Below are positions 25,771 to 37,900 of a stretch of 64,000 bases of DNA, piece by piece; position 1 is the first letter of the stretch; each line of letters starts with the position of its first letter. The stretch lies in assembly GCA_023078555.1 (NCBI GenBank), contig CM041197.1, positions 1,832,501 to 1,896,500 on the forward strand, in the 5' to 3' direction. The notes under the pieces are model-generated. The model worked only from the letters and a program-made list of their open reading frames with translations. It was not told the DNA's origin and searched no databases. The position numbers were made by a program, and so were the translations under genes. The DNA is from Ulva prolifera. Its lineage: Eukaryota; Chlorophyta; Ulvophyceae; Ulvales; Ulvaceae.

Positions 25771-27370
25771 CGGAGGTGAAGGCCTTTTGCACCATGCTAC
25801 AGATTGGCGACGAGGTGCAGACGGCATGGTTGCACGAGTTGGAGGCTGCAGGTGGGGATCATGGTGTGGACTTGCGAAGCATGCTTAGCACGGCTAGCGG
25901 CAGCAAGATCTCATCTCCGCTGGAGGCCATGCGATCGGTTGGCGAGAGGGTCGTGGCCGACGTGTGTGACCACCTTGAAGATCGCGATGCTCAGACAGAG
26001 GGTTGCACTGTTGAGGACATTGCCGAAGACGTCGATCTCTGCCGATTTGGTCAAGAGATGTCCAATGCTGAGCTCTTCGGACAAGAGGGAGATTTCCTGT
26101 TGGAGCGCATGCGGAAACGCGAGTGCTTATACAATTCGGATGCAATGCGGCGGAAGCGGCTGACAAAACTTCGTGTCGGCACTGTTGAGGTGGAGGTTCG
26201 TGTTACCGCCTACTCATGTTCGGTAGCTCCTATATTGGTGCATGCCGCATATGCATATGTGCACCCAGCGGTTGGCAATGTTGCATTGTGGCAATGCATG
26301 TGTCGATGTTGAGACAGCCAACCTTGCTTGTTGGGTTGGTGTATCCGTTTCGCGACCTTTTTACACATGCATGGTGGGTTTGAGCTGCACCCGAGTCGCC
26401 CTCGTCACAGATGCATAGAAAATGGAGAGCCGCATCATGGCCACACGTGATTGAATGGTAGTGTTCACACATTCAAGATGTTGGCATGCAGGTGACCACG
26501 GAGGGCCTCAATGCGATCCTTGTCCACCGCAAGGCGACTTTGCAGCACTTCAGCATCCCGGTACAGAGGCCGCCGACGCTGAACATGCGGGACTGGATCT
26601 GGACCGCGGGCGGTGCGGGGTTCATGGGTGTCATTCGCCAAATACGGCAGGGCAACGACAGTTTGGAGCAAATGCTGCAGTATCTGCGCTTGGGTGCGAC
26701 CGCAACAACATTTGTGTTTTCCCTTGAGGGCTAGGTCTGTTGGTGAGTCGGCTGTCTACATGGCACAAGATTATGTTGATGCTCCACCGAAAATTTTGTT
26801 TCTCACAGCCCGCATGTTGTTGTAGAAAGAGCACCGGTGCCGGTGGTGGTGCGAAGCTACAAGTCGCTCGAGGTGGCAAATCCGGACATACCGCTTCAGG
26901 GCAAGTGCCTCGCTGTTGACTCCAAGAAATCGGCAGCGGGGGCGACGGGTGCAGACGAGCTGTGCCTTGCGGATACCGTGGGGGGGGTCAGCAATCAGAT
27001 GCATCTGTGCCCTCGCCACCTTCGGAAGCCGCTTCTTCTAATTGAAGATTTCCGTGGTACGCGGACCGCTGGCTTTGGGCGGTACTGCAAGAATACAGCG
27101 TGCAAGAAGGTTCTGGACATCGGGAATTTCACCGGATTTGCCACTGTTTGCAACATTCACAGGACAGGCGCAACGATGCTTGGCCGGAAGGCAGTGTTGC
27201 CGCCGGTGGATGAGGCATTTTACGGGGTGGCGGTGACTGAGCCACGGCTCGAGACTCTAGTCGCTGGCTCTGCCAATTTGCACAAACGCGATTTGACGCA
27301 TTGTGATGTCACCTCTTGCAGTGTGCTGCTAGAAAACCAGAAGACCGGCCTCTGCCCAAAGCATGTGAAG
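25771..27370 (+). CDS. Giant element protein, exons 10-12: linker and first zinc-ribbon-like units
   Basis: Exons 25771-26195, 26492-26693 and 26826-27370 (residues about 1493-1883) join in phases 1, 0 and 1. Exon 10 is acidic (DHLEDRDAQTEG, VEDIAEDVDLCRFGQEM) and predicted mostly helical. Exon 11 holds MRDWIWTAGGAGFMGVIRQIRQG. Exon 12 begins the Cys/His-rich part: LCPRHLRKP, CKNTACKKVLDIGNFTGFATVCNIH, and CDVTSC...GLCPKHVK. The second of these fits a C-x4-C...C-x2-H metal site. Function unknown; DNA or RNA binding is a reasonable guess. Similarity to E5 becomes near-identity abruptly just before exon 11. Confidence 0.55.
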
Positions 27371-27565
27371 GTGCTATTTCCATGCGTGTCTGCCCTAAGT
27401 CCACATGCCTTGCTATTCCATTCCACACGGGGTAGTGTTGTCGATTCAGTATTGCAGTACATGCATAAATAGATTGCCTTGCATGTGTTGTGAGTTTCAA
27501 ATTGGCACGTGAGTGTTTCTTCCTAAGATTTGCTTGTTAATTGACAAGGGATGTTTTTTTTGCAG

Positions 27566-29938
27566 ATCCCACGCCTGATCGATGCTAATGGGGTTGCTGC
27601 TGTCAGCTGCAGCCGCTGCTTCTACCTGAAGGAAGAGGGCCTTTTCGCACAGGACTCGCGCAACTGGAAGCGCCAATGCTGCGTGTGCCTGGAGATGGAC
27701 GCCCCGCGGCAGGAGCAGGACGAGCGAGTGCAGGCAGCATTGCCGCGTCCACCCGCACGTGCACCGGTGATGATCACCGCACGGATGCCAGCTGGCGCGC
27801 CCTGGCCGGGGAAGCTGACCGGCGCGCAATGCGCTGTGTATGTGTGGGACAAGAAGACGGAGGCATACGAGGCTTGCCCGGGGGGTTCGATGACACCTAG
27901 CAACCACCGGCACCCCTCCCGAGTGTGCCCCTATCACCGGAGCTGTGTCATCCACCACACAAATGCGCATGTTACATTTGAGAGAATGTTCTGCAATCGT
28001 TGCGCGCTGTGGAAGAGCCCGGACGCGTGGGTAACACGGGCCGACGGCACGACTGCGCGAAGCATTTGCAATGGTTGCGCTGAAGGCGGCGGTCCAAAGC
28101 GAGCTCCCGTGCGGCAAGTGCAGCATGGCACACAAACGCCCGACGGCTTGACCACTGTGCACCAGATCTTGCCCGACATGTCTGACGGCATGGAGTGGCT
28201 GCTTTTCTATGCCCCCAAGTCGCGTGCCAGTAAGGACACTGCATTCAACATGTGGCCGACTCGGGCGGACGAGTGCCATGTTGCCGGTTGCACCAACAGT
28301 GTCGGGCCCACGAAGTCAAGGGTGTGTTATCCTCACATTGATGATGTGTTGTTCCGACAAAGTCAAGACGGGTGGGATGCGACAGTCGTGTACTATTGTC
28401 GTGGGTGTCAGCGCTGGACGGACGTGAAGCTGTTGGAGGCAGACGGCACGTGCGGGTTGAGATGCGTGTTACGTGGGGATCGAGGGTCGAAGGCTCAGAT
28501 TGCGGGAGACAAGGACCTGAGACTCGTCCTCGAGCGTCTCCGGTCTGACCCGGCCCTCGCACTCCTGCCGGCTCGAGATTTCGCACGCGCCCTTGGGCTG
28601 CCCACGTGCGACATGCGGGACAAATCTGAGGTCACACGATGCCATTACATCGATAGTGTGAAGGGCCGTTGCAAGAATAAAATCTCGTTGACGCATGACA
28701 GCTGCATGTGCAGCGCCAAGCAGCACTGCCATGCAGTGGTGCTGAGGGTGTGCGATACAACAAGCGACGCCACAACGTGGTATTGCCCCAAGTGCAAGCG
28801 GGTCTGCTCCATCGAGGGGGTGGGCCTAGTGCGAGGCAGCTATGTATGCGCCCGCTGTTGTGCTGTACATGCGAAGCACCAGCAGGCAGCCGAGAAGGCT
28901 CGCATCGCCGAGCGAAAGGACGAGTCCTCGCCCGCAGGGAGTGTTCAGTTGTACAGTGATGAGGAAGATTTCGGCAATGCATGCTGTGTTTCCTCAGACA
29001 CTGGCGCGGAGGCTGAAGCCGTCGATGCTGATCAGCCTCCTTGTGATGTCGACACAGGTGACAGCGACGATGCACTCATGGGTGACGATTACGGCGCCTA
29101 CACCGAATCGGACTGTGATGGTGATGGGGTCGCCCTCATCGGAGAATGCATGCCCGTCGCGGCAGTGCAGGGACAGTCGGTGCCAGCCCCCGCACACGGT
29201 GGTGCAAGCTCAAGCCGGGCTGCTCTCGCGCAGACACCTGCTGACGCTGCAGTATTTGAATGCCTGCCGGCTCCGCCGCCCGGTCGCGCGCGTTGCCGCA
29301 ACGCGCCCGCGTGCAAGAAGACACTGCCGCCAGATCGGCTTGTCGACGGACTATGCATCACGTGCTTGTCGAGTTCGAAGGACAGTGGCACAGCTCTGGA
29401 CGCGATCGTGTTGGTGACTGTGCCGGGCACACTACATCGCAGCGCAGGTGCGATATTGAGCACATGCACTGAACTGTTAATTTGGTTGACATTTATAGGA
29501 TGACTTTGTGTGCACGACTCCTGGTGACTGCTCATGAGGACACGTTTACGCGTGAGTCAGTAGATGAGTGCACTGCGTGCATCCGTGTTGCAACTCAGCT
29601 AACGTCATTTGTGCATTTAATTGGCCAATGTCTTACACCAGTGTGCTGTGAAGGCACGCTTGACCTCGTGAAAGCCGATCTCATGGACGACGCGGCTGAT
29701 GGCGTGATTGTCCCGACCAACGCTCTGATGACGGATAAGGCTGCTAGGTACAACCACCGAAAGCGGCAGCGCTACGAAGCGAAGCCACTATCTGAGAAGG
29801 AGAAATTGCGGAAGGCGTACTCTGTGAGCATGCGGGCCGCACGCCGTAAGTCCAGCAAGGGCCTCAAAAACCTTGAGGCGGGCCCAGTCGCGAAAGCGAT
29901 GCGTGGTCGAACATCATCGAGTCGGCGATGTGAGCATG
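27566..29938 (+). CDS. Giant element protein, exons 13-14: tandem Cys/His zinc-ribbon-like region
   Basis: Exons 27566-29447 and 29642-29938 (residues about 1884-2609). Repeated CxxC pairs are spread along exon 13: CSRCFYL...CCVCLEM, CPYHRSC, CNRCALWKS...CNGC, CHVAGC...CYPHIDD, YYCRGCQRWT, MCSAKQHCHAV, YCPKCKRVC...CARCCAVH and CRNAPACKKT...CITC. Several follow one plan: CxxC, an aromatic/hydrophobic stretch of about 15-20 residues, then CxxC or CxxH. This suggests tandem zinc ribbons that bind nucleic acid or protein. An acidic segment (SDEEDFG, DTGDSDDALMGDDYG) separates the last ribbon. Exon 14 is basic (NHRKRQRYEAKPLSEKEK, RRKSSKG). An acceptor 12 nt further on is also in frame. Confidence 0.6.
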
Positions 29939-30248
29939 GTATGAACTCGGGGTCGTTCTGTTGTGTGACTGGAATCGCCCGCACGTGGTGTCCCTCCGCA
30001 CTGCTATGTATTAGAGTGACGTGGCCACCGAATGACCCCCTCCGCCTGGATCTGTGTCACGGTGCAGAAGTGTGATTTGTATTTGGCTGCGGCACAACAG
30101 GATGTGTCCACAAGGGTTGCTTGCGTAGGGTGCGTGCGCACGTATGAACACGAAAAAAATAAAATCTTTGTGTGTCAGCGATCACTGTGAATGCTTGTAT
30201 ACCATGCCAATACGGAGGTGTTCCGATGCTGTAGCACGCCTGTCGCAG

Positions 30249-31270
30249 TTGCGTTGCCAGCCGATGTGTCTACAAGGGTGGGGTCGGTTTGTGATGATGC
30301 CGACTATGCCAGTCCTTGCATTGATAGCACCTCGCTGACCGACCACATGCATGCAGCGTCATCAGCAATGCAAGTGATGGATGGGCTGCACAGTTTAAGC
30401 CTCGCGGACTGGACGAAGCTGGCAGCGGTGGAAGATGTGCTCCCTGACATCTCAGTCGAGGTGCCGATGTGGGTGAGGCAACGCAGCAAACAGACGCTGG
30501 TGGTCCAGGAGTTTGTTCCTGTCGGCTTTGACTTCAAGGCACCGCGGCCGTCCAAGACGCGGCCGATGAAGAAACAAGCACCGGCGCGAGCACGTGCGGG
30601 CGATGTGCAGGCATCCCAGGCTCAGCGGAGTGAGAACTCGGCGAGACTCCACATCGGGCTGTCTCACTGCAAGGCGGAAAAGGAACGCAGCGGCGACAAG
30701 GTACAGTGCCTCACGTACTCAATGCGCGTGCAGCACCTCTCCATGTCACGCGAAATGACAGCGCCACAACCCCAGATCGGCAAGGTGGACATTCGGTACC
30801 TCCAGTTGGTGAGGGACACAGGCGAGCTGCTCATTGCTCGAGCCTTTGACCCTGATGCCCATGGCTGTTTGCGCGTGACAGTGCACGTGACTACCATGCA
30901 GCTGCTGAAGCAGTTGCAGCAGCTCCCGCGTCCGACGCTGCCGGCGCTGCTGGCCCTGTTTGTGTGGGGCATCGCGCACTGCATCAAAGCTGTCCACGAG
31001 AGCTCGACAGACTCAAAAATTGCTGACCTGTCCAAGCTGATGTGGCACCATTCCTATGCGGAGGGCCTGTCGCTCTCATGGAAGCTCGTCCAGGTTGCTG
31101 CGGCCACGACTTGGGTCAACAGCGACGATGATGTCGGCACGGCCCTGTCGGTACTGGCCTGCATTCCCCGTGCAGCGCTCATCGGTTCAGAGCAGTTTGA
31201 CAAGACCTCCTGGGCGACCATCCTCGAGCGGTCACGGACGCGACAAGGGCACAGAGCACCACTTGATGAG
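30249..31270 (+). CDS. Giant element protein, exon 15: uncharacterised globular block
   Basis: A 1,022-nt exon (residues about 2610-2950). Only the acceptor at 30248 gives the phase that continues exon 14. It starts with a short Asp/Ser-rich part, then SLADWTKLAAVEDVLPDISVEVPMWVRQ, a basic proline-rich linker (APRPSKTRPMKKQAPARAR) and a folded-looking region with hydrophobic helices (LLKQLQQLPRPTLPALLALFVWGIAHCIKAVHE; SLSWKLVQVAAATTWV). No family was recognised. It sits between the zinc-ribbon region and the helicase, and has the same length and near-identical sequence in E5. Confidence 0.55.
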
Positions 31271-31426
31271 GTGCGCGCTGTTAAAATTCACCATCCTTGA
31301 GCATGAAGTGCTGCTGTGTGTGGTTCTGTGTTCGTGCATTGAGCCTGAGAGACATCTCGGCCGGCTTAAGCAAGCCCGGAAAATGTCAGTAGTGTCTGCC
31401 ATGAACTATACCTACGCAACATGCAG

Positions 31427-32344
31427 ATTCCATGGCCTGATGGATGTGACCCTGAAGTCATTGTGACATCGGGTTTTACACCTACTGACCTGACAAGTCT
31501 GAAGGCTGCCGCCAAGACGGACGCGACACGTCAGCAGTTTGCGTTCACCGCTGATGCCCGCGTACGTCCGGTTGGTGATGTCACGCGAGGGCAGGGTATC
31601 GGATCAAAGCGACGGGCATCAGCAGCCCGTGCAGCAGACAACGCGGGCGCGATCGATCTGACTGGTGACGGAGGCGCCTCTGCGCAGCCGCCAGCGATGC
31701 GTCGGAAAAGGGATACCAGCAGGAGTGGCCAGAGGGGCGTTCTTGCACCAGCCCGGCAAACGAAGTCACGGCAAGATCCTAGTTCAGGCGAGCGCAACAC
31801 GGGAGAGGTCTGCGCAGAAGCGATTGCTATCGTGGGCGATTGCGCGGGGACTGGAGGCCAGAAGCGTGCTAGGAGCCCCGTGCATGGGCACAGCGGCGCG
31901 CGGGCAAGTGATACCCCGAGCTCGCATGGAGGTGCAGGCAGCAGCAGTGGCACCGGCGTTGGTGAAGGCAGCATGGGACGCAACAGTCATGATGGAGCCC
32001 GAGGCGATATCGGCGGCGCTGCTAGGGGCGGCGGCGGCGGCGGCGACGGCGGCGGCGGTGACCCTGGGGGTGCTGGTGGGAGAGGCAGCGGCGGACCCAG
32101 ACGTGGCGCACGCTGGGCCCCTATTGATCACCGTGTGCCCGTCACAGTGCGCAATCCAACGCAGGTGGCCGCATTGCTGCAGTCATGCAAGGACACCACG
32201 GCACAGCCTTTCAGCTACAAGCTGAGGGTCAGAGACCAGCACATGGGACCTGGAAAGAGTGTCAGAGCCATCACCGGCGCGGTGTGCTCCTTCTTTGACC
32301 TTTGCCACATGCGCACTGACCCTCACGTCATGTCCGACTGTAGG
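31427..32344 (+). CDS. Giant element protein, exon 16: basic, Gly-rich linker before helicase
   Basis: A 918-nt exon (residues about 2951-3256), phase 0 at both ends. It opens IPWPDGCDPEVIVTSGFTP, then becomes low-complexity and basic (SKRRASAARAADN, MRRKRDTSRSGQRG), with a long Gly/Asp run near 32,020-32,100, and ends in a structured segment (DHRVPVTVRNPTQVAALLQ; SVRAITGAVCSFFDLCHM) that leads into the helicase. The linker is probably flexible. Confidence 0.55.
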
Positions 32345-32497
32345 GTGCGTGATATGTGTGTGCTTGTGATGGGCAATGTGCATGAAATGATATTGTCTCG
32401 TGCAGCATCTTTAAAAGAAAACACCGCTGTCACTGGTGTTTTGCCCTTTGTTATGTGACCCCTACCACGCAATGTACAAGGCTAGTCTTCCGTGCAG

Positions 32498-34645
32498 GAT
32501 CTGTTGCTGGCAGGACAGCCATCAGCCGACCATGCCAACGGAGTCATTGTTGTGGGCATGCCAGGGTCGGGCAAGACCGGGTTAATGCTGGACGCCCTCG
32601 CCCTGTCCGTTATCGGCTCGCCTCTGCGAACTGCAGCTCAGGGCAACACTGCTCAGCTGCCGGGGTTGACGCTCGATCAGGCAAAGCTAATGGTGCACAA
32701 GTCTGGTGTCACGCACAACATCGGGTTCCCCGCCGAGACGTGCTACAAGGCCATGGGCACCTACTTCTGGGAGCCGGCCTTGCCACCGCGACCAGCCGGA
32801 TATAATCGCCCGACCTTTGAGCGTGTGGCCGGCCGGAAGCTGCATGTGCTGGAGGAGGTGCAAGCGTGGGTGCAACAAGTGCCGCAGCTCTTCACCCAGC
32901 ATCAAAGAGGTCTTCAGCAGGCGAATATGGCAAGCGGGTCTGCCAATTTGCTCCGCCAGTGCCAGTACATTCTGTCGTGTGACCCGCACCAGAGCCCGTG
33001 CAAAACATACGGAATCACGAACATCGATCACCAAGGCAGGGTGCAACAAGAGAAGGCGGAGGTTGTTATGCCATGGACGGCTGTGTTCAACGCCCTCGGC
33101 CAGCCCTGCTCAACCATGCATTGGCACATCTTTGCGGTGCATGGTCAGAGGCGCCTGCGTGGCCTGGGCTTCCGGCTACTACACAATCCGTGCGCTCCTT
33201 GCCTGTGTGTTTGCTTTGTCATGGCTGCTATGATCGGGCTGGCACGTGGTACATGTGGTTGAGGGCACCGCGTGCTGTGCATCAGCACATTTACTGAACC
33301 GCGGCAGCTGCGTGGAGAATGTACCATCAATCACTGCAAGTGCTAGGGTTTGTCCGTGAGGGACATGGTTTGCTTTCAGGTCGAACGAGGACATCCGCAT
33401 GATGAAGGGTCGCAAGGTCAACCTCGCGACCAGCTTCAACTTCGTCACCTTTTGCACCTCTGATCTGAAGAAGACCCCGCGAGAGGCTGCGGAGCAGAAC
33501 ACGGGCATCAAAGGGGTCAACTTTGGCTGGCAGGAGGCTGGTGCGGACCCGGAGACCTACCGGAACCCGAACTACGCGATTGACCTGTCAGGGGAGGATC
33601 GCAGCCTTCCGACAGCCACTGTCGTCATCGCGCCGTACAAGGCAGACTGCAAAGAGCTGCGCGACATTCTGCTGACGCGCGCTGACTACCGGGCTCTCAT
33701 GTATTCATACAAGCGCACGGATGGTATGCGGCTCGGGCTCGGTGAGGGTACAACCTGCGAGATACCAGACGCTGTGTTTGCCGCAAGGGACGCGTATGCA
33801 TTCGAGTGCGCTTCGCAGCATCTCCCTGTGTGTGCTGCGTGCACGTGGGTAACCCTGAGGGCTAGTGTGTTGATTCCCATGTTCATGCAAAATGTGCTGG
33901 ACTGCTGAACCACATCGTTGTATTGTGCCCCACACAACTGCGGTGTCTAGGTGTGGGTGTGTGAATAGGTTGAAGTGTGGTGGTGCATGAGTTGCGCGCT
34001 GCTGCTTCACAGTTATTCTGACAAGCGTCAGTGCATGCAGCACGATGACGAAGGGTGGACAGAAGATGGTGCGACAGCTGGAGGACATGTCGTTCGCGAG
34101 CTGGGATTCCATCAAGATGTATCTGGGCGAGCCGATGCTTCTGACGGCGTGCCTCGGGCCGAGCCGGCCCAATGGGGCCTCGTGCTCGGCCGTGGCCTGG
34201 AAGTTTGTGGACACATCGACGGTGCGCGTGGAGTTCGAAAAGCGACTCGACTTCATGTGCAAGCAAGCGGACAGCCTGAAGGTCGCATGGACCCCCGTGC
34301 GGATGCGCACGGACACACATGACATAGACTCGGTCGAGAAGATTGCCTACAAGCTGCTGGAAGACTTCATCTCGGCAAATGAAGCCAAAGGCAAGATGCT
34401 CCTGCCCTATGTCGCGATCCGCTCGCCAGCCAACACCATGATCCTAGAGGCGCTGCACCCCGAGCCTGAGCTGGAGTTCGTGGTCAGGACGCGGAAGGTG
34501 GCTGCACTGCGAGTTCAGCTGCCCATTGTGCCGGCGGCGGTGCGCACGGCGTCGTCCATGCTGAGTGCGACCGTGGAGCTGTCCGGGCAGCGCGTGGTCG
34601 TGCACAGCAAGTCTGCAGCGGACACGACGCTAGACGCCAGCGCGC
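32498..34645 (+). CDS. Giant element protein, exons 17-19: P-loop SF1 helicase-like domain, 3' truncated
   Basis: Exon 17 (32498 to about 33,204) carries GVIVVGMPGSGKTGLML, a Walker A motif, at about residue 3275; RKLHVLEEVQAW in the position of motif II, with LEE rather than DE; and QYILSCDPHQSPC, resembling motif III (GDxxQ) of SF1/Pif1-type helicases. Exons 18 (33,380 to about 33,829) and 19 (34,041 onward) follow; VVIAPYKADCKELRDIL could be a later helicase motif. Donors of exons 17 and 18 are uncertain. At about 34,645 the sequence changes to the start of another element; the frame stays open to 34,914 but the added residues are foreign. The C-terminal helicase motifs may thus be missing. 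The replacements in motifs II and III leave ATPase activity uncertain. Confidence 0.5.
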
Positions 34646-34971
34646 CGGAGGCGACCTCCGCGCCACCCTCGGTCCCTGTTTTCTTTTGCGGGATGCCGGC
34701 GGGCCGCCGCGGCCGGCGTGGCCAGAGGTGCGTCGCTGCTGCGGCGCCCCGCTGCTCGATGCATGCTGTTTCCTTTTGGACTGTTGGACGGAACACGCCG
34801 ACGCGATGCGATCGGCATCGCGGAGTTTTTGGATGCAGATGCTTGGATTCGAAGCCGACGCCGCAGCTCCGACGCGGAGGCGAGGCCGATAGATACATGA
34901 ATGCAGGATGCTGAATATCATTCTTTTGATACTTGGAGGATGGTGGCTGCAGACACAAGGCTCGGTCCATT
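34644..34971 (+). mobile_element. Element E2: 5'-end fragment
   Basis: Begins gccggaggcgacctccgcgcc, shared with the starts at 34,974, 40,154 and 42,043, directly inside the last coding exon of E1. Its second half (from gacgccgacgcgatgcgatcgg to ggatggtggctgcagacacaagg) matches 35,566-35,730 of E3. It is cut by the start of E3 after about 330 bp. Confidence 0.65.
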
Positions 34972-37900
34972 CCGGCCGGAGGCGACCTCCGCGCCACCGT
35001 CGGGCCCTGTTTCCTTTTGGCCGCGACATGCGGCCGGCGTGGCCACAGGTGTCTCCGTGGCGGAGCGCCGACGAAGGCACCGCTGCAGAGGAACGTCGCG
35101 TAGTTGCCTGGTGTGCGGATGCAGCGAAGCCGACGCCGGCGTGGTGCAGCCGCCGGACACACGCCCGTACGTACATACATGCAGGAGGGCGGCTCGCGGC
35201 CCGGCCTCTGTCGTTTGCAACCGCATACAGGTTGCTGAACAGTAAACCTATGATATTTGGCGGATGGTGGCTGCAAACACGAGGCTTGGTCGTCTCCAGT
35301 CGGGTGCAGTGTTCCGTACCGCATGCGTCGCGTATGCATGCGCATTGGACAAGGGGGCGCGGCCGCTCGTGGATGGATGACATGGCACGCGGCTGAGGGC
35401 CGGCCACGGCAATTGATTCCCGTCGCATCGGACATGACGCATATGATCTGAATCGCGATGGTGATGCCTCGGCCGAGCCATCCGTGGCGCGGCGCAGCTG
35501 GAAGCCGCGTGGCCAGAGGTGCAGCGCGACTTTAACGCCCGGCACCGCTGCAGAGGGACGACGCCGACGCGATGCGATCGGCATCTCGGAGTTTTTGGAT
35601 GCAGATGCTTGGATTCGAAGCCGACGCCGCAGCTCCGACGCGGAGGCGAGGCCGATAGATACATGAATGCAGGATGCTGAATATCATACTTTTGATACTT
35701 GGAGGATGGTGGCTGCAAACACAAGGCTCGGTCGTCTCCAGTGTCGCGGCACAGTGTTGTCGTGCATTGACTATCTGTGCTGCTGCTGTATGTTGCTGTT
35801 GATTCGGATGAGATTCGGTTTCAGTGTTTGTTTTCTCGCGTTCACTCTTTTGTAAATACTAGCTGTGCTGCTCCTATGCATGCATGCGCGCGTGCATGCA
35901 GGCCACGGAGGACGGCCACGGCGTCAAATTAGGCGACATGGGAACGCGGGCGCTCATGGATGGATGACATGGCACGCGCATGACGGCAGACCACGAGAGT
36001 GGTCGTAACCGCGACAGGAGGCGCCGTTGGCCAGCAAGTCCATGGAGGAGGATATTTTCACGCAGTACACCATGCAGGGTGCTATCTCAGCATTTCGACG
36101 AACATGAGCTCCGCAACTGTATATGTGCTGTCAGCGGTGGGCGCATGCAGCTGCGAAGCGCGTGGCTGGGGGCCGTCTGGAGAGACGCACATGCATGTGC
36201 ATGTATAATTGCTGTCGACCGGGATGGGCTGAAGAGGCTGCCTTGTCGCTGGGACATGGCATCACATACAACAACTGACAGCATCTTCTTGGGTGGTGGA
36301 ATCCGGGATGGCCACTGCGTACGTGATTCACGCTGTTGTGATGAATCAGTTGTTCAGCGCTCGTGCCTGTGTACATGTTCGACCGTGCAGTAGGTGTGAC
36401 AAGGAGCACGACTAGCGACCTGACGCGCTGCTGGCCGAGCAGGCAGCCCTTCTTTTCAATCAGCCTTCGGCTGTGTGGGAGCGGCGATGGTGGCGGGACA
36501 GCGTTTGAAGCCGGCACAGGTGTGTGCGAAGTTGCTCGGCGGATGTGCGTGCAGGCACATGGTGGTAGGGGGTGGAAGCGGTGCGTGCGAGAGAATCTTG
36601 CTCTGGCTTGCACTGTAGCACTCGACACACACCGTCGTTCTCCATGTGTACAGTGATGCGATCTGCGATTCACAGGCTCTCACCTCGCGTGCTGATCATG
36701 CAGGAGGGGCTGGACGGTGGTTCCGTGGCAGGGGTGGAGCCCATGGCAGATGTGGATGGAGCAGCACGCATGGCCGCTGGTGTCCGCAGTCGCGATGCCC
36801 GTGTGGCTGGCGGCGGGCTGCGGCACCCGGAGCGGGTCAGCGACGTCTTCGCGATGCAGCAGCAGGTTGTGGCGGCGGTGCGGGTGGGGGCCATGTTTCC
36901 CGCGCTGCTGAGATCTGCGGGCATGTGGGCCCTCCCGGATGTGTGGGTGCGGGTGGGGATATCCAAGGCGGGTGCCGAGGTTTACTTTGTGTTTGGGCAG
37001 CGCGTACGCGTGCTGACGGGTGCTCGCGTGGGACAGTTTTGGTCGTCCATGGCGGCTGCCGCGGTGTGGAGGGTGGATGTTGGGGTGGGGTGGCAGCAGC
37101 GGGCGCCTGTGGATGTGTGTGTGTGGGTGCCGCGCCTGATTGGTGCGGCCGGGAGACGGCCAGGAACCCACCTCGCTGCGCGCGCCCGAGCTGGCACATG
37201 CTTCCAGCATATGAGTCGCCAGCCGTACATCGGAAGGATTGATTTGGGAATACGCCTCTCTGTGAGGTGGTCGCCCGATGTGCGTGTCTACACCACCGAA
37301 TATCTGCGGATGGGGTTCCTTACGCCAACTTCACCACCAGTGCATGACGGGGGTCAGCCGCAGTGACTGTATGCATGCCATGCTGTGTCTATTGTCTCTG
37401 CCGGTGGTACCTGCATGTGACGGGATTGTGAAGGTTGTTGAAGATTGTTTTTGCGGTGGGGTAGCCCCCCCCCCGGCGGTACATCAATATTGGCAGCTTT
37501 CCTTGCAGCTCAATTTTGTAACAATAACTCAGCCCAGCGAACCACCTGCTGTTTCGGCACCCGCCCTCGTTGGACGTACCACAGTCGGACGGCTTCTTAG
37601 GAATCGTGACAATTCTGCGCTGTGGGAGTCTGCTCCGGTTGCAGTGACCTGACCTGTGCTGTTTCGCACTTGAGACATGATTGCAGCACCTCCGGGCACT
37701 GCTATAGATGAGCAGCATCATTGCGCATCACTCACGGGCGCTGCACTGCTGGTGTCAAGCCTCACCATGGCAGCAGCAAGTGCCACCGTATCACCCTACT
37801 GACAGCCCAGAAGTTGGTAGTGGCTGGACGAAGGTTGCTGCGATGAAGCACTCATGATCAGGTGGCATGAACGCCTCACCACGTCACATCATGTGATGAT

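Noticed and set aside
30191..30248. Separate gene starting at ATG 30191
   Set aside because: The acceptor at 30248 gives the phase that continues exon 14, and the reading before it is not needed; a separate start is less economical.
34484..35584. Long minus-strand frame across the R-type element end (366 codons), repeated in E4 and E5
   Set aside because: It runs through an end region made of internal repeats, opposite to all element genes, with no motif; a one-base deletion in E4 disrupts it.
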